Assembly: GCA_903905065.1 (NCBI GenBank)
Contig: CAIVEW010000025.1
Location: 97,135-161,134 of the forward strand
Length of the DNA: 64,000 nucleotides
From: an uncultured Bacteroidota bacterium
GTDB taxonomy: Bacteria; Bacteroidota; Bacteroidia; Chitinophagales; Chitinophagaceae
Direction: 5' to 3'
Shown: positions 46,563 to 55,371 of the stretch, in pieces
How the letters are laid out: each line of letters begins with the position of its first letter
Position numbering within the stretch: the first letter of the stretch is position 1
Notes under the pieces: generated by a model
Database searches by the model: none
Told to the model about the DNA's origin: nothing
What the model saw: the letters and a program-made list of their open reading frames with translations, nothing else
Position numbers and translations under genes: made by a program

Positions 46563-47027
46563 TTACTTTTTGGCAAAAATTTGTTCCATTACGTTCTTAC
46601 GGAAATTAAAAATATCCTCCAGTTTTTTGCGCACCACAAGCTTGTGGGCTAAAAGTCCCAGCCACCCTAAAGGTAATCCGTATTTCACTTCATCTCTCAT
46701 TTTCACACCACCGGGTATGGTACTGAAGTGGTGCGTATGCTCCCACAATGCGTATGGGCCTTTCAGCTGGTTGTCGACGAACAAGTAGGGCGCATTTACT
46801 TCCGAGATTTCGGTGATCCATTTCAGCGGGATTCCGAACAAGGGCCGTACAATGTATTGGATCTTCATGCCGCGAAAAATGCCGTCGTCTCCCAGTTGCG
46901 ATTTTATTACAAACCCCAGGTCCGGCGGTGTGATCTTGTCGAGGTTTTTAGGAGCGCTGAAAAACGCCCACGCATCTTCTATAGAAATTGGAAGTTCCTG
47001 TTCCCTGGTTAACGTAAATATCTTCAT
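46563..47027 (-). CDS. SRPBCC-fold (START-like) protein in the carotenoid operon
   Basis: A 154-residue protein with the helix-grip pattern of the polyketide cyclase/START superfamily: FTLTREQELPISIEDAWAFF at the start, and ALWEHTHHFSTIPGG...MRDEVKYGLPLG. The family has a deep hydrophobic pocket; here a role in binding or presenting a carotenoid or precursor is plausible but unproven. It shares 4 bases with the crtB stop, so the two are coupled. Confidence 0.75.
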   Translation of the reverse strand: MKIFTLTREQELPISIEDAWAFFSAPKNLDKITPPDLGFVIKSQLGDDGIFRGMKIQYIVRPLFGIPLKWITEISEVNAPYLFVDNQLKGPYALWEHTHHFSTIPGGVKMRDEVKYGLPLGWLGLLAHKLVVRKKLEDIFNFRKNVMEQIFAKK

Positions 47028-47860
47028 AACAAATTCAATTGGTGCCTGATTATTGATTGAAACATCAGGCCTATCTTTTTATGGTTGGGTATCCTGATTC
47101 TTGTTGTAAGTGATTTTTCGACCGGGGTGTTCCGGATCATTATAAATAGTTTCTGGTAATAAAAATAAGCAAGGTAAACGCCCTTTCTTGACGAAACAGG
47201 AAGCAACCTTATCCCGCGCAAGGCTTCTTCGAAATCGGACGAGATGTCCGCTATTATTTTCTCTTTCTCCTGCCGGGTAAAGTTTAAGAAATTGACGCCG
47301 GGGAAATAGGTCCGGCCAAGTACCAGGTAGTCTTCTTTCATGTCCCGGAGGAAATTTACTTTTTGAAATGCCGCGCCAAGCTTTCTTGCAGCCGGTTTCA
47401 GCCGTTCATACAACTGCGGGTTGTTATCAGTAAATACGCGCAGGCACATCAGCCCCACTACTTCCGCAGAACCGAAAATATATTGTTCATAGGAAGCGTC
47501 CGTGTAAGTTGTTTGGTTTAGGTCTGCTTCCATGCTGGTAAAGAATCCGTTTATCAGGTTTTCCTCTATGCCATATTTTTTTACAACAGATTGAAAGCTG
47601 TTGAGTATGGGGTTGGTGCTTATCCCCTCCTGTATCGCTCGCCAGGTATGAGTTTTAAATTCTTCCAGCAGGCCGGCTTTATTGTAGCCATGAAATGAAT
47701 CGACTATCTCGTCGGCGCAACGAACGAAACCATAGATCGCATAAATGGGATCATGAAACCGACGGTCTAAAAACCGGATACCCAGCGAGAAACTGGTGCT
47801 GTAAGCCTTCGTGGTTATTTTACTGCAGGCAAAGGATACGTCGTCAAATAGCTGTTTCAT
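47024..47860 (-). CDS. crtB: Phytoene synthase
   Basis: A 278-residue squalene/phytoene synthase that joins two geranylgeranyl diphosphates. The two Asp-rich motifs are in VRCADEIVDSFHG (about 48) and NFLRDMKEDYLVLGRTYFP (about 170-188). TKAYSTSFSLGIRFL is the usual start of the family. It shares 4 bases with crtI upstream and 4 bases with the SRPBCC gene downstream. Confidence 0.95.
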   Translation of the reverse strand: MKQLFDDVSFACSKITTKAYSTSFSLGIRFLDRRFHDPIYAIYGFVRCADEIVDSFHGYNKAGLLEEFKTHTWRAIQEGISTNPILNSFQSVVKKYGIEENLINGFFTSMEADLNQTTYTDASYEQYIFGSAEVVGLMCLRVFTDNNPQLYERLKPAARKLGAAFQKVNFLRDMKEDYLVLGRTYFPGVNFLNFTRQEKEKIIADISSDFEEALRGIRLLPVSSRKGVYLAYFYYQKLFIMIRNTPVEKSLTTRIRIPNHKKIGLMFQSIIRHQLNLL

Positions 47861-49359
47861 CGGCGGTCATTTAGGTATTTGGATAGTTGGGTCGCAGCAA
47901 TCTCGCCGGATATGATTGCTGGCGGCACGCCCGGCCCAGGCACGGTCAGGTGTCCGGCATAAAATAGATTTTTCACTTTTTTATTTCTGAGCTTAGGCTT
48001 CAGCACAGCCGTTTGTCTTAACGTATTAGCAAGGCCATATGCATTGCCCTTAAAGGCATGGTAATCGCTTACGAAATCGTTTACGCAATAACTCTTTTTG
48101 TAAATAATATCCGGCATAATACTTTCTTCACATAATAGCTCCATCCTGCTGATCATGACCTGGAAGTAATGCTCGCGTATCGCTTCGGTATCTTCCAGGC
48201 CTGGCGCTATTGGCATAAGCAGGAAGAGATTTTCCATTCCTTCCGGCGCCACTGTGCTATCGGTCTTTGAGGGGCAGCAGACATAGAACAGTGGATCCGT
48301 TGGCCATTTTGGTGTTGTATATATTTCTGAAGCGTGATGATCCAAACTGGTATCGAAAAATAGATTGTGGTGGATCAGCTTCTTTATTTTTTTATTTACG
48401 CCCACATAAAAGATCAGGCAGGACGGCGCAAATGTTTTTTTATCCCAGTAGCTTTTGGGGTAGTTCCTGTTTGCTTCCTCAAGCAGGGTTTGTTCTGTAT
48501 GATGATAGTCCCCGGTTGCAATCACGCCGTCTGTAGTATAGACACCCTTTACGGTTGTGAGCGTCACTGCGCTCTTATCACGAACATAAATGCTATTTAC
48601 TTCACACCCGGTTACGACGCTAACATTCAAAGACAGGGCAACGCTTTCCATGGCTTTTATGATCTCCGTCATTCCGCCGGCCGGATACCAGGTGCCTAGT
48701 GAGAGTGCTGCATAATTCATAAGACTGTACAATGCGGGTATCTCTTTGGCTGTAGCGCCAAGGAACAATACCGGAAACTCCAGTAAGGCTATCAGCCTTT
48801 CATTTTTGAAATGGTCCCGCACATGGCGGCGCATGGAGCTTAGCAACTGAAATCTGGCCGCCCCGGATATTACTTTGCGGTTTGCAAACTCCAGCCATGA
48901 AAACGCAGGCTTATAAACGAGTTCCCTCATGCCGGTTTCGTATTTAAATTTCCCCTCGGCAAGAAATTTTTTCAGTTTGGTGGCGCTTCCTTTTTCAATG
49001 CTTTCAAACAACTCCATGATACCGTCCATGCTGGCAGGAACCTGCAGAAAATCACCCTTACCAAATATCATTTGGAAGCCTGGATCCAGGCGCACGAGTT
49101 GATAGAAATCTTCCGGGCGCTTGTTGAACTGCGCAAAAAAATGTTCGAATGTATCCGGCATCCAATACCAGCTCGGGCCCATGTCGAAGGTAAACCCGCA
49201 TTCACCGAACGCCCTGGCCCTCCCGCCTGTGGTCGCGTTCTTCTCCAATACGGTAACCTTATGCCCTCGCTTCGCCAGGAAACAAGCTGCAGACAACCCG
49301 GAAAACCCACTGCCGATCACTGCTGTTTTTTTCACTCTGTTAGTTTCTCTAGGTAACAT
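47857..49359 (-). CDS. crtI: Phytoene desaturase
   Basis: A 500-residue CrtI-type flavoenzyme that takes phytoene to lycopene. The N-terminal dinucleotide motif is AVIGSGFSGLSAACFLAKRG (about 13-32) with the following VLEKNATTGGRA; the C-terminal family signature is NLFYAGHLTVPGPGVPPAII. It starts 6 bases after the regulator gene. The ATG at 49359 was used; a GTG eight codons on would also be possible. Confidence 0.95.
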   Translation of the reverse strand: MLPRETNRVKKTAVIGSGFSGLSAACFLAKRGHKVTVLEKNATTGGRARAFGECGFTFDMGPSWYWMPDTFEHFFAQFNKRPEDFYQLVRLDPGFQMIFGKGDFLQVPASMDGIMELFESIEKGSATKLKKFLAEGKFKYETGMRELVYKPAFSWLEFANRKVISGAARFQLLSSMRRHVRDHFKNERLIALLEFPVLFLGATAKEIPALYSLMNYAALSLGTWYPAGGMTEIIKAMESVALSLNVSVVTGCEVNSIYVRDKSAVTLTTVKGVYTTDGVIATGDYHHTEQTLLEEANRNYPKSYWDKKTFAPSCLIFYVGVNKKIKKLIHHNLFFDTSLDHHASEIYTTPKWPTDPLFYVCCPSKTDSTVAPEGMENLFLLMPIAPGLEDTEAIREHYFQVMISRMELLCEESIMPDIIYKKSYCVNDFVSDYHAFKGNAYGLANTLRQTAVLKPKLRNKKVKNLFYAGHLTVPGPGVPPAIISGEIAATQLSKYLNDRR

Positions 49360-49365
49360 GCTTCA

Positions 49366-50262
49366 CTACTTCTTGATCTCCTTCAGTAAATTGGTGAGGC
49401 TGCCGACCCCATCGAGTTGCACTACGTTTTTTAATCCTGGTTTGTTTTCGCTAAACAGGTCGATGTTCCCAGCTACAAGCACCGTCGTACTTGAATCGAT
49501 CCCGGATAAGGATTTCAATTGCTGGGCTATTTCTTCCTTCGGCTTCGAATTGATATAGAATAATAACAGGTGTGATGGGCGCAAAGAAACCATCACTTTA
49601 TGGATACCGTCTAGGGGGACGCTCTGGCCGAGGTAAATGGTTTCATAACCGTGTGAGCGTATGATGTAGTCGGCAAGCAGCAGACCTGTTTCATGCCATT
49701 CATCCGGTGGAAGAAACAACAGGAATTTTTTAGTCGTTTTCGCAGCCGGCACCAGGCCATCTATCGCTGCCATAAGTTTCCTCTTGATGATGTTGGAGGC
49801 AAAATGCTCTTGTATCGGAGCGACCTTGTTGACATTCCACAGCACACCTACTTTCACCAGGAATGGGTAGAAAACATGGATCATGGCCTCATACAACCCT
49901 AACCTGGTCGTTGCAGCAGCATATATTTTTTCAAATGCCGGCTCATTAAAATCAAGCATTGACCGCAGCAAGTCATCAATGTAACCAGAGATGGCTGTGT
50001 CGGTTGACAAGTTGACGTCCAGGTTTTGCACCACCTGGTTCAGCTCGTCCTCAGTCAATGCTGCCAACTTGGATATTTTATGCCCCAAGGCAAGGAGGGT
50101 ATTGACATTGAGCAATTTTCTCACCTGGCGCTCATCATAACTTCTCCGGTTGGTCGATGTACGGTGCGGCGTTATTAGGCCGTAACGCTTCTCCCATATG
50201 CGTATCGTATGGGCTTTTATTCCGGTCATTCGTTCCAGTTGCTTGATCTGATATGATTCCAT
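49366..50262 (-). CDS. CarH/LitR-like MerR-family, cobalamin-binding transcriptional regulator
   Basis: A 298-residue protein. Residues 1-70 form a MerR winged helix (YQIKQLERMTGIKAHTIRIW, EKRYGLITPHRT). Residues 90-170 form the helical bundle that caps cobalamin, with the W-x9-EH motif W142...E152-H153; residues 178-298 form the Rossmann domain with ExHxxG (E188-W-H190-E-T-G193). CarH uses adenosylcobalamin to repress carotenoid genes in the dark and lets go in light. The residue after W142 is Asn, where the Thermus protein has His132, the ligand formed on illumination. It sits between folE and crtI on the same strand. Confidence 0.88.
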   Translation of the reverse strand: MESYQIKQLERMTGIKAHTIRIWEKRYGLITPHRTSTNRRSYDERQVRKLLNVNTLLALGHKISKLAALTEDELNQVVQNLDVNLSTDTAISGYIDDLLRSMLDFNEPAFEKIYAAATTRLGLYEAMIHVFYPFLVKVGVLWNVNKVAPIQEHFASNIIKRKLMAAIDGLVPAAKTTKKFLLFLPPDEWHETGLLLADYIIRSHGYETIYLGQSVPLDGIHKVMVSLRPSHLLLFYINSKPKEEIAQQLKSLSGIDSSTTVLVAGNIDLFSENKPGLKNVVQLDGVGSLTNLLKEIKK

Positions 50263-50270
50263 CGCTGACT

Positions 50271-50966
50271 TTATATAGTTATGTATTTAAGGAACTCATT
50301 TCTGAAGTTGTTTTCTGAAAATTTCCCGCCATAAAATGCCGTCACAGTTGATGAATCGGTGTCTTTGATCCCGCGTGATGAAACGCACATGTGCCTGGCA
50401 TCAATAACTACTGCAACATCCGCTGTGCCCAACGCCTCCTGCATTTCGAAGGCAATTTGTTCGGTAAGCCGCTCCTGCACTTGTGGCCTTTTTGCAAAAT
50501 GCTGCACGATCCTGTTCAATTTCGAAAGGCCTATTATTTTCCCCGACGAAACGTATGCAACATGGGCCTTGCCATAAATGGGCACAAAATGGTGTTCGCA
50601 ACTGCTAAAGAACCTGATATCCTTTTCTACGAGCATTTGCCTGTAGTTATATTCATTTTCAAATAGCGTGATCTTCGGTTTTGTCTTCGGATCAAGTCCT
50701 GAAAATAGCTCCTTCACATACATTTTAGCTACGCGCAGCGGCGTTCCTGCCAGGCTCTCGTTTTCCAGGTCAAGGCCAAGCGTAGTCATTATTTCCCTGA
50801 AATGGTATTCGATCTTTTCTATCTTCTCATTGTCGGTGATATCAAAAGCATCCGGACGTATGGGTGTTTCTGGACCTCGGTAAATATGGTCGTCGCCAAT
50901 TTCTTCATGCGTTAGATAACCCTGTGCCTCTTTTTTGTTGCGCGTCAATATCGTCTGTTTTTCCAT
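50271..50966 (-). CDS. folE: GTP cyclohydrolase I
   Basis: A 231-residue enzyme that makes dihydroneopterin triphosphate from GTP, the first step to folate. The zinc/catalytic motifs are FFSSCEHHFVPI (Cys, His), GLSKLNRIVQHFAKRPQVQERL and DARHMCVSSRGIKD. It is the first gene of the carotenoid operon (9 bases before the regulator gene). In several light-responsive regulons of CarH/LitR type, folE is coinduced, which fits a supply of folate or pterin photo-antenna. Confidence 0.95.
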   Translation of the reverse strand: MEKQTILTRNKKEAQGYLTHEEIGDDHIYRGPETPIRPDAFDITDNEKIEKIEYHFREIMTTLGLDLENESLAGTPLRVAKMYVKELFSGLDPKTKPKITLFENEYNYRQMLVEKDIRFFSSCEHHFVPIYGKAHVAYVSSGKIIGLSKLNRIVQHFAKRPQVQERLTEQIAFEMQEALGTADVAVVIDARHMCVSSRGIKDTDSSTVTAFYGGKFSENNFRNEFLKYITI

Positions 50967-51046
50967 ATCCGAATAGTGTTTTGCCAGTTGAAATGATGAA
51001 CGCCTGCTTTTAGGTTTCTTGCAGAACCGCGGCCATTACCACTATA

Positions 51047-51096
51047 CAAAAGTAATGATAAAAGTGTTTATAATTTCATCAAATAAAGTAAACAAA
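51047..51096 (-). promoter_or_regulatory. Promoter and direct-repeat region of the folE-carotenoid operon
   Basis: On the minus strand TACTTTTG (51054-51047) fits the -7 consensus, 81 bases before the folE ATG, with a TTTG at 51083-51080 (spacing 25, longer than usual). Read on the plus strand, three units beginning AAAGT start at 51049, 51061 and 51085; units 1 and 2 are adjacent 12-base repeats with 9 of 12 identical positions. CarH operators are direct repeats of similar size covering the promoter, so these are candidates. Confidence 0.4.
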
Positions 51097-51233
51097 AACA
51101 ATTGCTCGTCAAAAATGCATTAAACAGAACGAATTATCGCTGTGTGCTGCTGGTGGCGGTATTTATCACTATTATCTATTCGAACATTAATATTTCCAAG
51201 CCATTCGTTCACTTTTTGTGTTTAATTAATTAA

Positions 51234-51247
51234 GATTAATATTAATC
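51234..51247. promoter_or_regulatory. 14-bp perfect palindrome in the folE/lptB spacer
   Basis: GATTAATATTAATC reads the same on both strands. It lies in the AT-rich middle of the divergent spacer between folE and lptB. It may be an operator or an AT-rich accident. Confidence 0.25.
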
Positions 51248-51337
51248 ATATCAAGAAGAAGGTTTTAGAAAAACAGTGGTAAAGCTTATCTGTTGCGAAA
51301 AGGTTAAAGTCGCATAAAACCCATGTCATCCGCACGC

Positions 51338-51370
51338 TCACTTACGACTCATGACTAACGACTTACGACT
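51338..51370. repeat. ACGACTY array before lptB
   Basis: Repeat family 1: CTCACTTACGACTCATGACT followed by ACGACTTACGACT units. It ends 10 bases before the -7 element of lptB, so it may set the upstream end of that promoter. Confidence 0.6.
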
Positions 51371-51379
51371 TCTATTCGT

Positions 51380-51387
51380 TATTTTTG
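51380..51387 (+). promoter_or_regulatory. -7 element of the lptB promoter
   Basis: TATTTTTG matches TAnnTTTG. Predicted transcription start near 51394. This makes a start codon at 51385 impossible and favours the TTG at 51403. Confidence 0.45.
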
Positions 51388-51402
51388 CCCAAAAGGTTTC
51401 TT

Positions 51403-52182
51403 TTGAAAATTCAGACACAAGGGCTTGTAAAACAGTACGGTAAGCGCACAGTTGTAAACGATGTGTCGTTCGAAGTGAACCAGGGCGAGATCGTTGGACT
51501 TCTAGGCCCTAATGGTGCTGGTAAAACGACTTCGTTTTACATGGTTGTAGGCCTGGTGAAGCCAGACAAAGGTGATGTTTTCCTCGAGGGAGAGAATATC
51601 ACGAAGCTACCTATGTACAAGCGTGCCCAGATGGGTATCGGCTACCTGCCGCAGGAGGCGTCTATTTTCCGTAAACTCTCTGTGGAGGACAACATATCCG
51701 CAGTGCTGGAAATGACCAAATTGTCGCGAACTGAACAGCACCACAAACTTGAAGAACTTCTGGAAGAGTTTCACCTCACCCATGTGCGCAAGAGCAATGG
51801 CGATGTGCTCAGCGGCGGTGAAAGGAGGCGTACCGAGATTGCGAGGGCGCTTGCGGTAAATCCTAAATTTATTCTGCTCGACGAGCCGTTTGCCGGTATC
51901 GATCCTATAGCCGTAGAGGATATACAGAGTATTGTTGCTGCGTTAAAGTTCAAGAACATAGGTATCCTGATCACAGATCATAATGTACAGGAGACACTTT
52001 CTATCACAGACCGTGCCTATCTCCTCTTCGAAGGAAAGATACTGAAGGCAGGGAGTGCGGAAGAACTGGCCGCTGATGAGCAGGTAAGAAAAGTGTACCT
52101 TGGCCAGAACTTTGAACTGAAAAGAAAAAACATTGCGCCTATTTTGCCGCCTATAACTATGAGTGGCAAAGGGGAGCTTTAA
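51403..52182 (+). CDS. lptB: Lipopolysaccharide export ATP-binding protein LptB
   Basis: A 259-residue ABC ATPase that drives LPS transport with LptF/LptG. Walker [10 protein letters not shown] (about 33-41), Q-loop [10 protein letters not shown], signature LSGGERRR, Walker [13 protein letters not shown] and switch His in TDHNVQE. The typical start M-K-I/L-x-T-x-x-L-V-K-x-Y is reached by a TTG codon at 51403; no ATG is available near. About 20 extra C-terminal residues follow the usual end. The LptF/G genes are not in the window. Confidence 0.92.
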   Translation: MKIQTQGLVKQYGKRTVVNDVSFEVNQGEIVGLLGPNGAGKTTSFYMVVGLVKPDKGDVFLEGENITKLPMYKRAQMGIGYLPQEASIFRKLSVEDNISAVLEMTKLSRTEQHHKLEELLEEFHLTHVRKSNGDVLSGGERRRTEIARALAVNPKFILLDEPFAGIDPIAVEDIQSIVAALKFKNIGILITDHNVQETLSITDRAYLLFEGKILKAGSAEELAADEQVRKVYLGQNFELKRKNIAPILPPITMSGKGEL

Positions 52183-52195
52183 TTGGTTGGAAATG

Positions 52196-52286
52196 GGAAT
52201 TGGGAATTAGTAACTCGTAAATGGGATTTTTTCGGCGATGATTATCACAGTCTCATCCAAGTTCCCAATCCCCGATTCCCAATTCC
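52196..52286. repeat. GGAATTGGGAAT inverted repeat between lptB and the GH3 gene
   Basis: GGAATTGGGAAT (52196-52207) and ATTCCCAATTCC (52275-52286) are perfect 12-base inverted copies with a 67-base loop. Related words occur at about 5753-5829 and 42926-42958. It separates the lptB stop from the GH3 start. Confidence 0.55.
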
Positions 52287-52302
52287 AAAAAAAGAGAATG
52301 GT

Positions 52303-53829
52303 ATGGGTATAATGAGTCCTGCTTTTAAAGGTTTTATCAAGTTGCGCCAAAGCGCGATCGATAACTTTATGCACAACCCTATAGATACCCAGCAGCAGGT
52401 TTTTAATCACCTTATAGGTTCTGCACAGTTCACCGAATACGGCAAGAAATATGACTTCGAACATATAGATAGTATTTCCGACTTTCAGAAGAAGGTACCT
52501 ATCAACGACTACGAAACCCTGAAGCCGTATATACAACGCATTTTTGAAGGCAGTCAGAATATCCTGTGGCCATCGCCTATAACCTGGTTTGCTAAATCCA
52601 GCGGCACCACCAGCGATAAAAGCAAATTTATCCCGGTGAGCAAGGAGTCTCTCGATGATACCCACTTCAGGGGAGGGCGCGATGTGATGGCGCTATACTT
52701 GCGGCAAAATTCAGCTTCAATGGTTACCTCCGGAAAATGCCTGATCCTTGGCGGAAGCCACCAGGTGAACCAGATGAACGCTTCCTCGTTCTTTGGCGAC
52801 ATATCTGCGGTGATGCTGCAGAATATGCCGCTGGCGGGCCAGTTATTTCGCCTGCCGGAACTGTCCATCGCACTTATGACCGAGTGGGAGGCCAAGATAG
52901 AGCGGATGGCGCACAGTACCATCAAGGAGAATGTGACCTACATAGCCGGTGTGCCCACCTGGACCATCGTGCTGCTCAAAAGGATATTTGAGATCACCGG
53001 CACCAATAACCTGCTTGACATCTGGCCCAACCTGGAACTCTACATACATGGCGGAGTGAACTTCACACCATACCGCCGGCAGTTCGAGCAATTTATCCCC
53101 TCCCCCAATATGTACTACCGGGAAACCTATAATGCATCAGAAGGTTTCTTTGCAGCACAGGACAGGGAGGATGAGGAGGGAATGCTCCTGTTCCTCAACC
53201 ACGGTATCTTCTACGAGTTTATGCCCATGGATGAGTATGGCAAAGAAAACCCACGCACCCTCACACTTAAAGAAGTGGAGCTGTACAAAAATTACGCAAT
53301 TGTTATAAGTACAAACGGTGGACTTTGGCGATATGTAGTGGGTGACACAATTCAGTTCACGTCACTCGATCCGTTCCGCTTAAAAGTTACCGGCAGGCTC
53401 AAGCACTTTATCAACGCATTTGGTGAAGAACTGATAGTAGATAATGCCGATAATGCAATTGCGATTGCCTGTACCGAAACCGGCGCGATCGTGGCAGACT
53501 ATTCAGCGGCCCCAGTATACATGACTGGTGAGAACACTGGTGCCCATGAATGGATCATAGAATTTGAATACCTACCTGTATCTATAGAGCGTTTTACCTT
53601 CCTGCTCGACAAATCGCTCCAGGCCATCAACTCCGACTATGAGGCCAAGCGGCATAAAGACATGGCGCTGCGCATGCCCATAGTACACCAGATGCCCAAA
53701 GACGGGTTCAAACGCTGGCTCAAAGACAAAGGCAAGCTGGGCGGCCAGAACAAGGTACCGCGCCTGAACAATGAGCGCAAGTATATAGAAGAAATGTTAC
53801 CTTATGTGTACGCCGAACAAATTTCTTAG
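52303..53829 (+). CDS. GH3-family acyl-adenylate-forming protein
   Basis: A 508-residue protein of the GH3 group, known in plants for joining amino acids to hormones such as auxin or jasmonate via acyl-adenylates. ATP motif SSGTTSDKSKFIPVS, YNASEGFFAAQ, then GLWRYVVGDTIQFTS and GRLKHFINAFGEEL fit the family. Bacterial homologues are common in Bacteroidota but their substrates are unknown. ATG at 52303 chosen; the upstream frame is repeat-derived. Confidence 0.85.
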   Translation: MGIMSPAFKGFIKLRQSAIDNFMHNPIDTQQQVFNHLIGSAQFTEYGKKYDFEHIDSISDFQKKVPINDYETLKPYIQRIFEGSQNILWPSPITWFAKSSGTTSDKSKFIPVSKESLDDTHFRGGRDVMALYLRQNSASMVTSGKCLILGGSHQVNQMNASSFFGDISAVMLQNMPLAGQLFRLPELSIALMTEWEAKIERMAHSTIKENVTYIAGVPTWTIVLLKRIFEITGTNNLLDIWPNLELYIHGGVNFTPYRRQFEQFIPSPNMYYRETYNASEGFFAAQDREDEEGMLLFLNHGIFYEFMPMDEYGKENPRTLTLKEVELYKNYAIVISTNGGLWRYVVGDTIQFTSLDPFRLKVTGRLKHFINAFGEELIVDNADNAIAIACTETGAIVADYSAAPVYMTGENTGAHEWIIEFEYLPVSIERFTFLLDKSLQAINSDYEAKRHKDMALRMPIVHQMPKDGFKRWLKDKGKLGGQNKVPRLNNERKYIEEMLPYVYAEQIS

Positions 53830-53863
53830 AAACGTTGTACGGCAACCTCCAACGTTTGTTTTT
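53830..53863 (+). terminator. Intrinsic terminator after the GH3 gene
   Basis: AAACGTTG (53830-53837) pairs with CAACGTTT (53850-53857), followed by GTTTTT. It begins at the GH3 stop and faces the convergent gene that ends at 53878. A similar stem with one mismatch is at about 28860-28885 after the AI-2E-type gene. Confidence 0.65.
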
Positions 53864-53877
53864 GCCGCATTATGCGC

Positions 53878-55371
53878 TTAGCGCTTTCCTTTCCCTTTTA
53901 CTTTTACATTCGCCGGAACGGTTCCGACAGGTTTAGGGGCGACTTTAGCCACCGGTGCCCTGAGTTGCGGAGGTGCATCTTTCTTGCCGCTCTCCAGTTT
54001 TTTCAGCCATTCAGAGATCATTTGGAGCAGCCTGCTGTTGGACATATACAGCAGGATCATGGGCATTAGTTTGAACAGGCCGCGCTTGGTGGTGTTCATC
54101 ACGTCAAAAAGTGGTAGCAGGTAGCCCAGTATAGGTAGTCCTACATAAATAATTGTTACCCCGACGAGGGCATACATCGCCTCTTTGCTGAAACGTTGCT
54201 TCTTAGTGTTGGTAAGGAAAATGACAATGTCAATCATCAGCAGTCCCAGGAAAAAGTACAAGAACAATCCGTACACCACCTTGCCTTGTGCCCCAAAAAT
54301 AAGCTTGTCGTTTATTTCTTTGAACCTGTCAAACAAATAAGACACATCACCTAGATTCTTGTTAATGTCATTGCTGGCGTTGAACGGCAGCGGCACAAAA
54401 TGGCGCACGAACAGGTCGATGCAGATAAAGTAGAAAGCGGTAGGAACAGCCATCATTATTGCCCAGCGGGTAGCGATGGTCTTAATGTCCTGTTTTTCCC
54501 GGAAGAAGACAAAAAGCGGAAGCAATGACACCAAACCCACAAGTATCACCGTTTCCACGCGAATATATGTCGCCAGGCCAAACATAAACACCGAAAAAGC
54601 GAAATCATTCGTGCGCCTGTTTTCAAGGTGCCTCAGCAAGAAATAAAACCCTAAGAAGAAGAACACCATGTTACTGTAGTCATACAGCATTACAAACGAA
54701 TACGCAAAGAGGTCGGGTATCGTTAAGAATAAGAACAGGAGCAGGCTCGCAAGGAATGGATGGATCCGTTCACGCAGCATACTGTACATGAAGATGATAA
54801 ATGGTATGAACAGTATACTCATCCAGGTCTGCCCAAACGGTGGCGTAGCGAGCAACTTGTATATGATCTGCAGGCAGGTGATGTACGGCGACTTAAAATA
54901 GTTGTTGGTGGTATGCAGGTCCACGGTGAATACGGAGCTCACCATTGTTTTTTCCCGCACGGCAAATTCTGCCAGCAGTTCCGGCCCCGCCAGCATATCA
55001 CGAGCTGTGGGTGGATAATAGTAACATCGCCACACACTCAGCACCACCAGGCCCAGGCACACCAGCAGGAACGGCAATTCATAAATACCCGGCCATTCTA
55101 TTTTACCGAAAGAGGGCCGTTTGAATCCTATCAGCAACGGTATACTGCACAACAAGGTCACAATGGCCACCCCGGCAAATACCGAATTGAACGTAATTGG
55201 TATGTGCATCAGTTGTATGAAACATGGCGCCAGCGACACCAGCGGCACACCCAGTACCACCGAAAGGCAGACCATCTGCACCGGCTTCAGTTGCAGCTTG
55301 AAAAGCTGCAGAATGCCCCTGCCACTAATAAAGTGGGCAAGGATCAGGAATATAAGCCCCGGGAAATTCAT
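53878..55371 (-). CDS. Multi-pass membrane protein, glycosyltransferase-like (GT-C style)
   Basis: A 497-residue protein with about eleven membrane helices, a large loop after the third helix containing YYYPPTARDMLAGPELLAEF, and a soluble Lys/Pro-rich tail (about 455-497). The long helix-loop pattern resembles ArnT/PMT-type GT-C transferases, but no DxD or ExD motif could be placed with certainty, so the call is from architecture only. Its start codon directly abuts the stop of the upstream gene. Confidence 0.5.
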   Translation of the reverse strand: MNFPGLIFLILAHFISGRGILQLFKLQLKPVQMVCLSVVLGVPLVSLAPCFIQLMHIPITFNSVFAGVAIVTLLCSIPLLIGFKRPSFGKIEWPGIYELPFLLVCLGLVVLSVWRCYYYPPTARDMLAGPELLAEFAVREKTMVSSVFTVDLHTTNNYFKSPYITCLQIIYKLLATPPFGQTWMSILFIPFIIFMYSMLRERIHPFLASLLLFLFLTIPDLFAYSFVMLYDYSNMVFFFLGFYFLLRHLENRRTNDFAFSVFMFGLATYIRVETVILVGLVSLLPLFVFFREKQDIKTIATRWAIMMAVPTAFYFICIDLFVRHFVPLPFNASNDINKNLGDVSYLFDRFKEINDKLIFGAQGKVVYGLFLYFFLGLLMIDIVIFLTNTKKQRFSKEAMYALVGVTIIYVGLPILGYLLPLFDVMNTTKRGLFKLMPMILLYMSNSRLLQMISEWLKKLESGKKDAPPQLRAPVAKVAPKPVGTVPANVKVKGKGKR

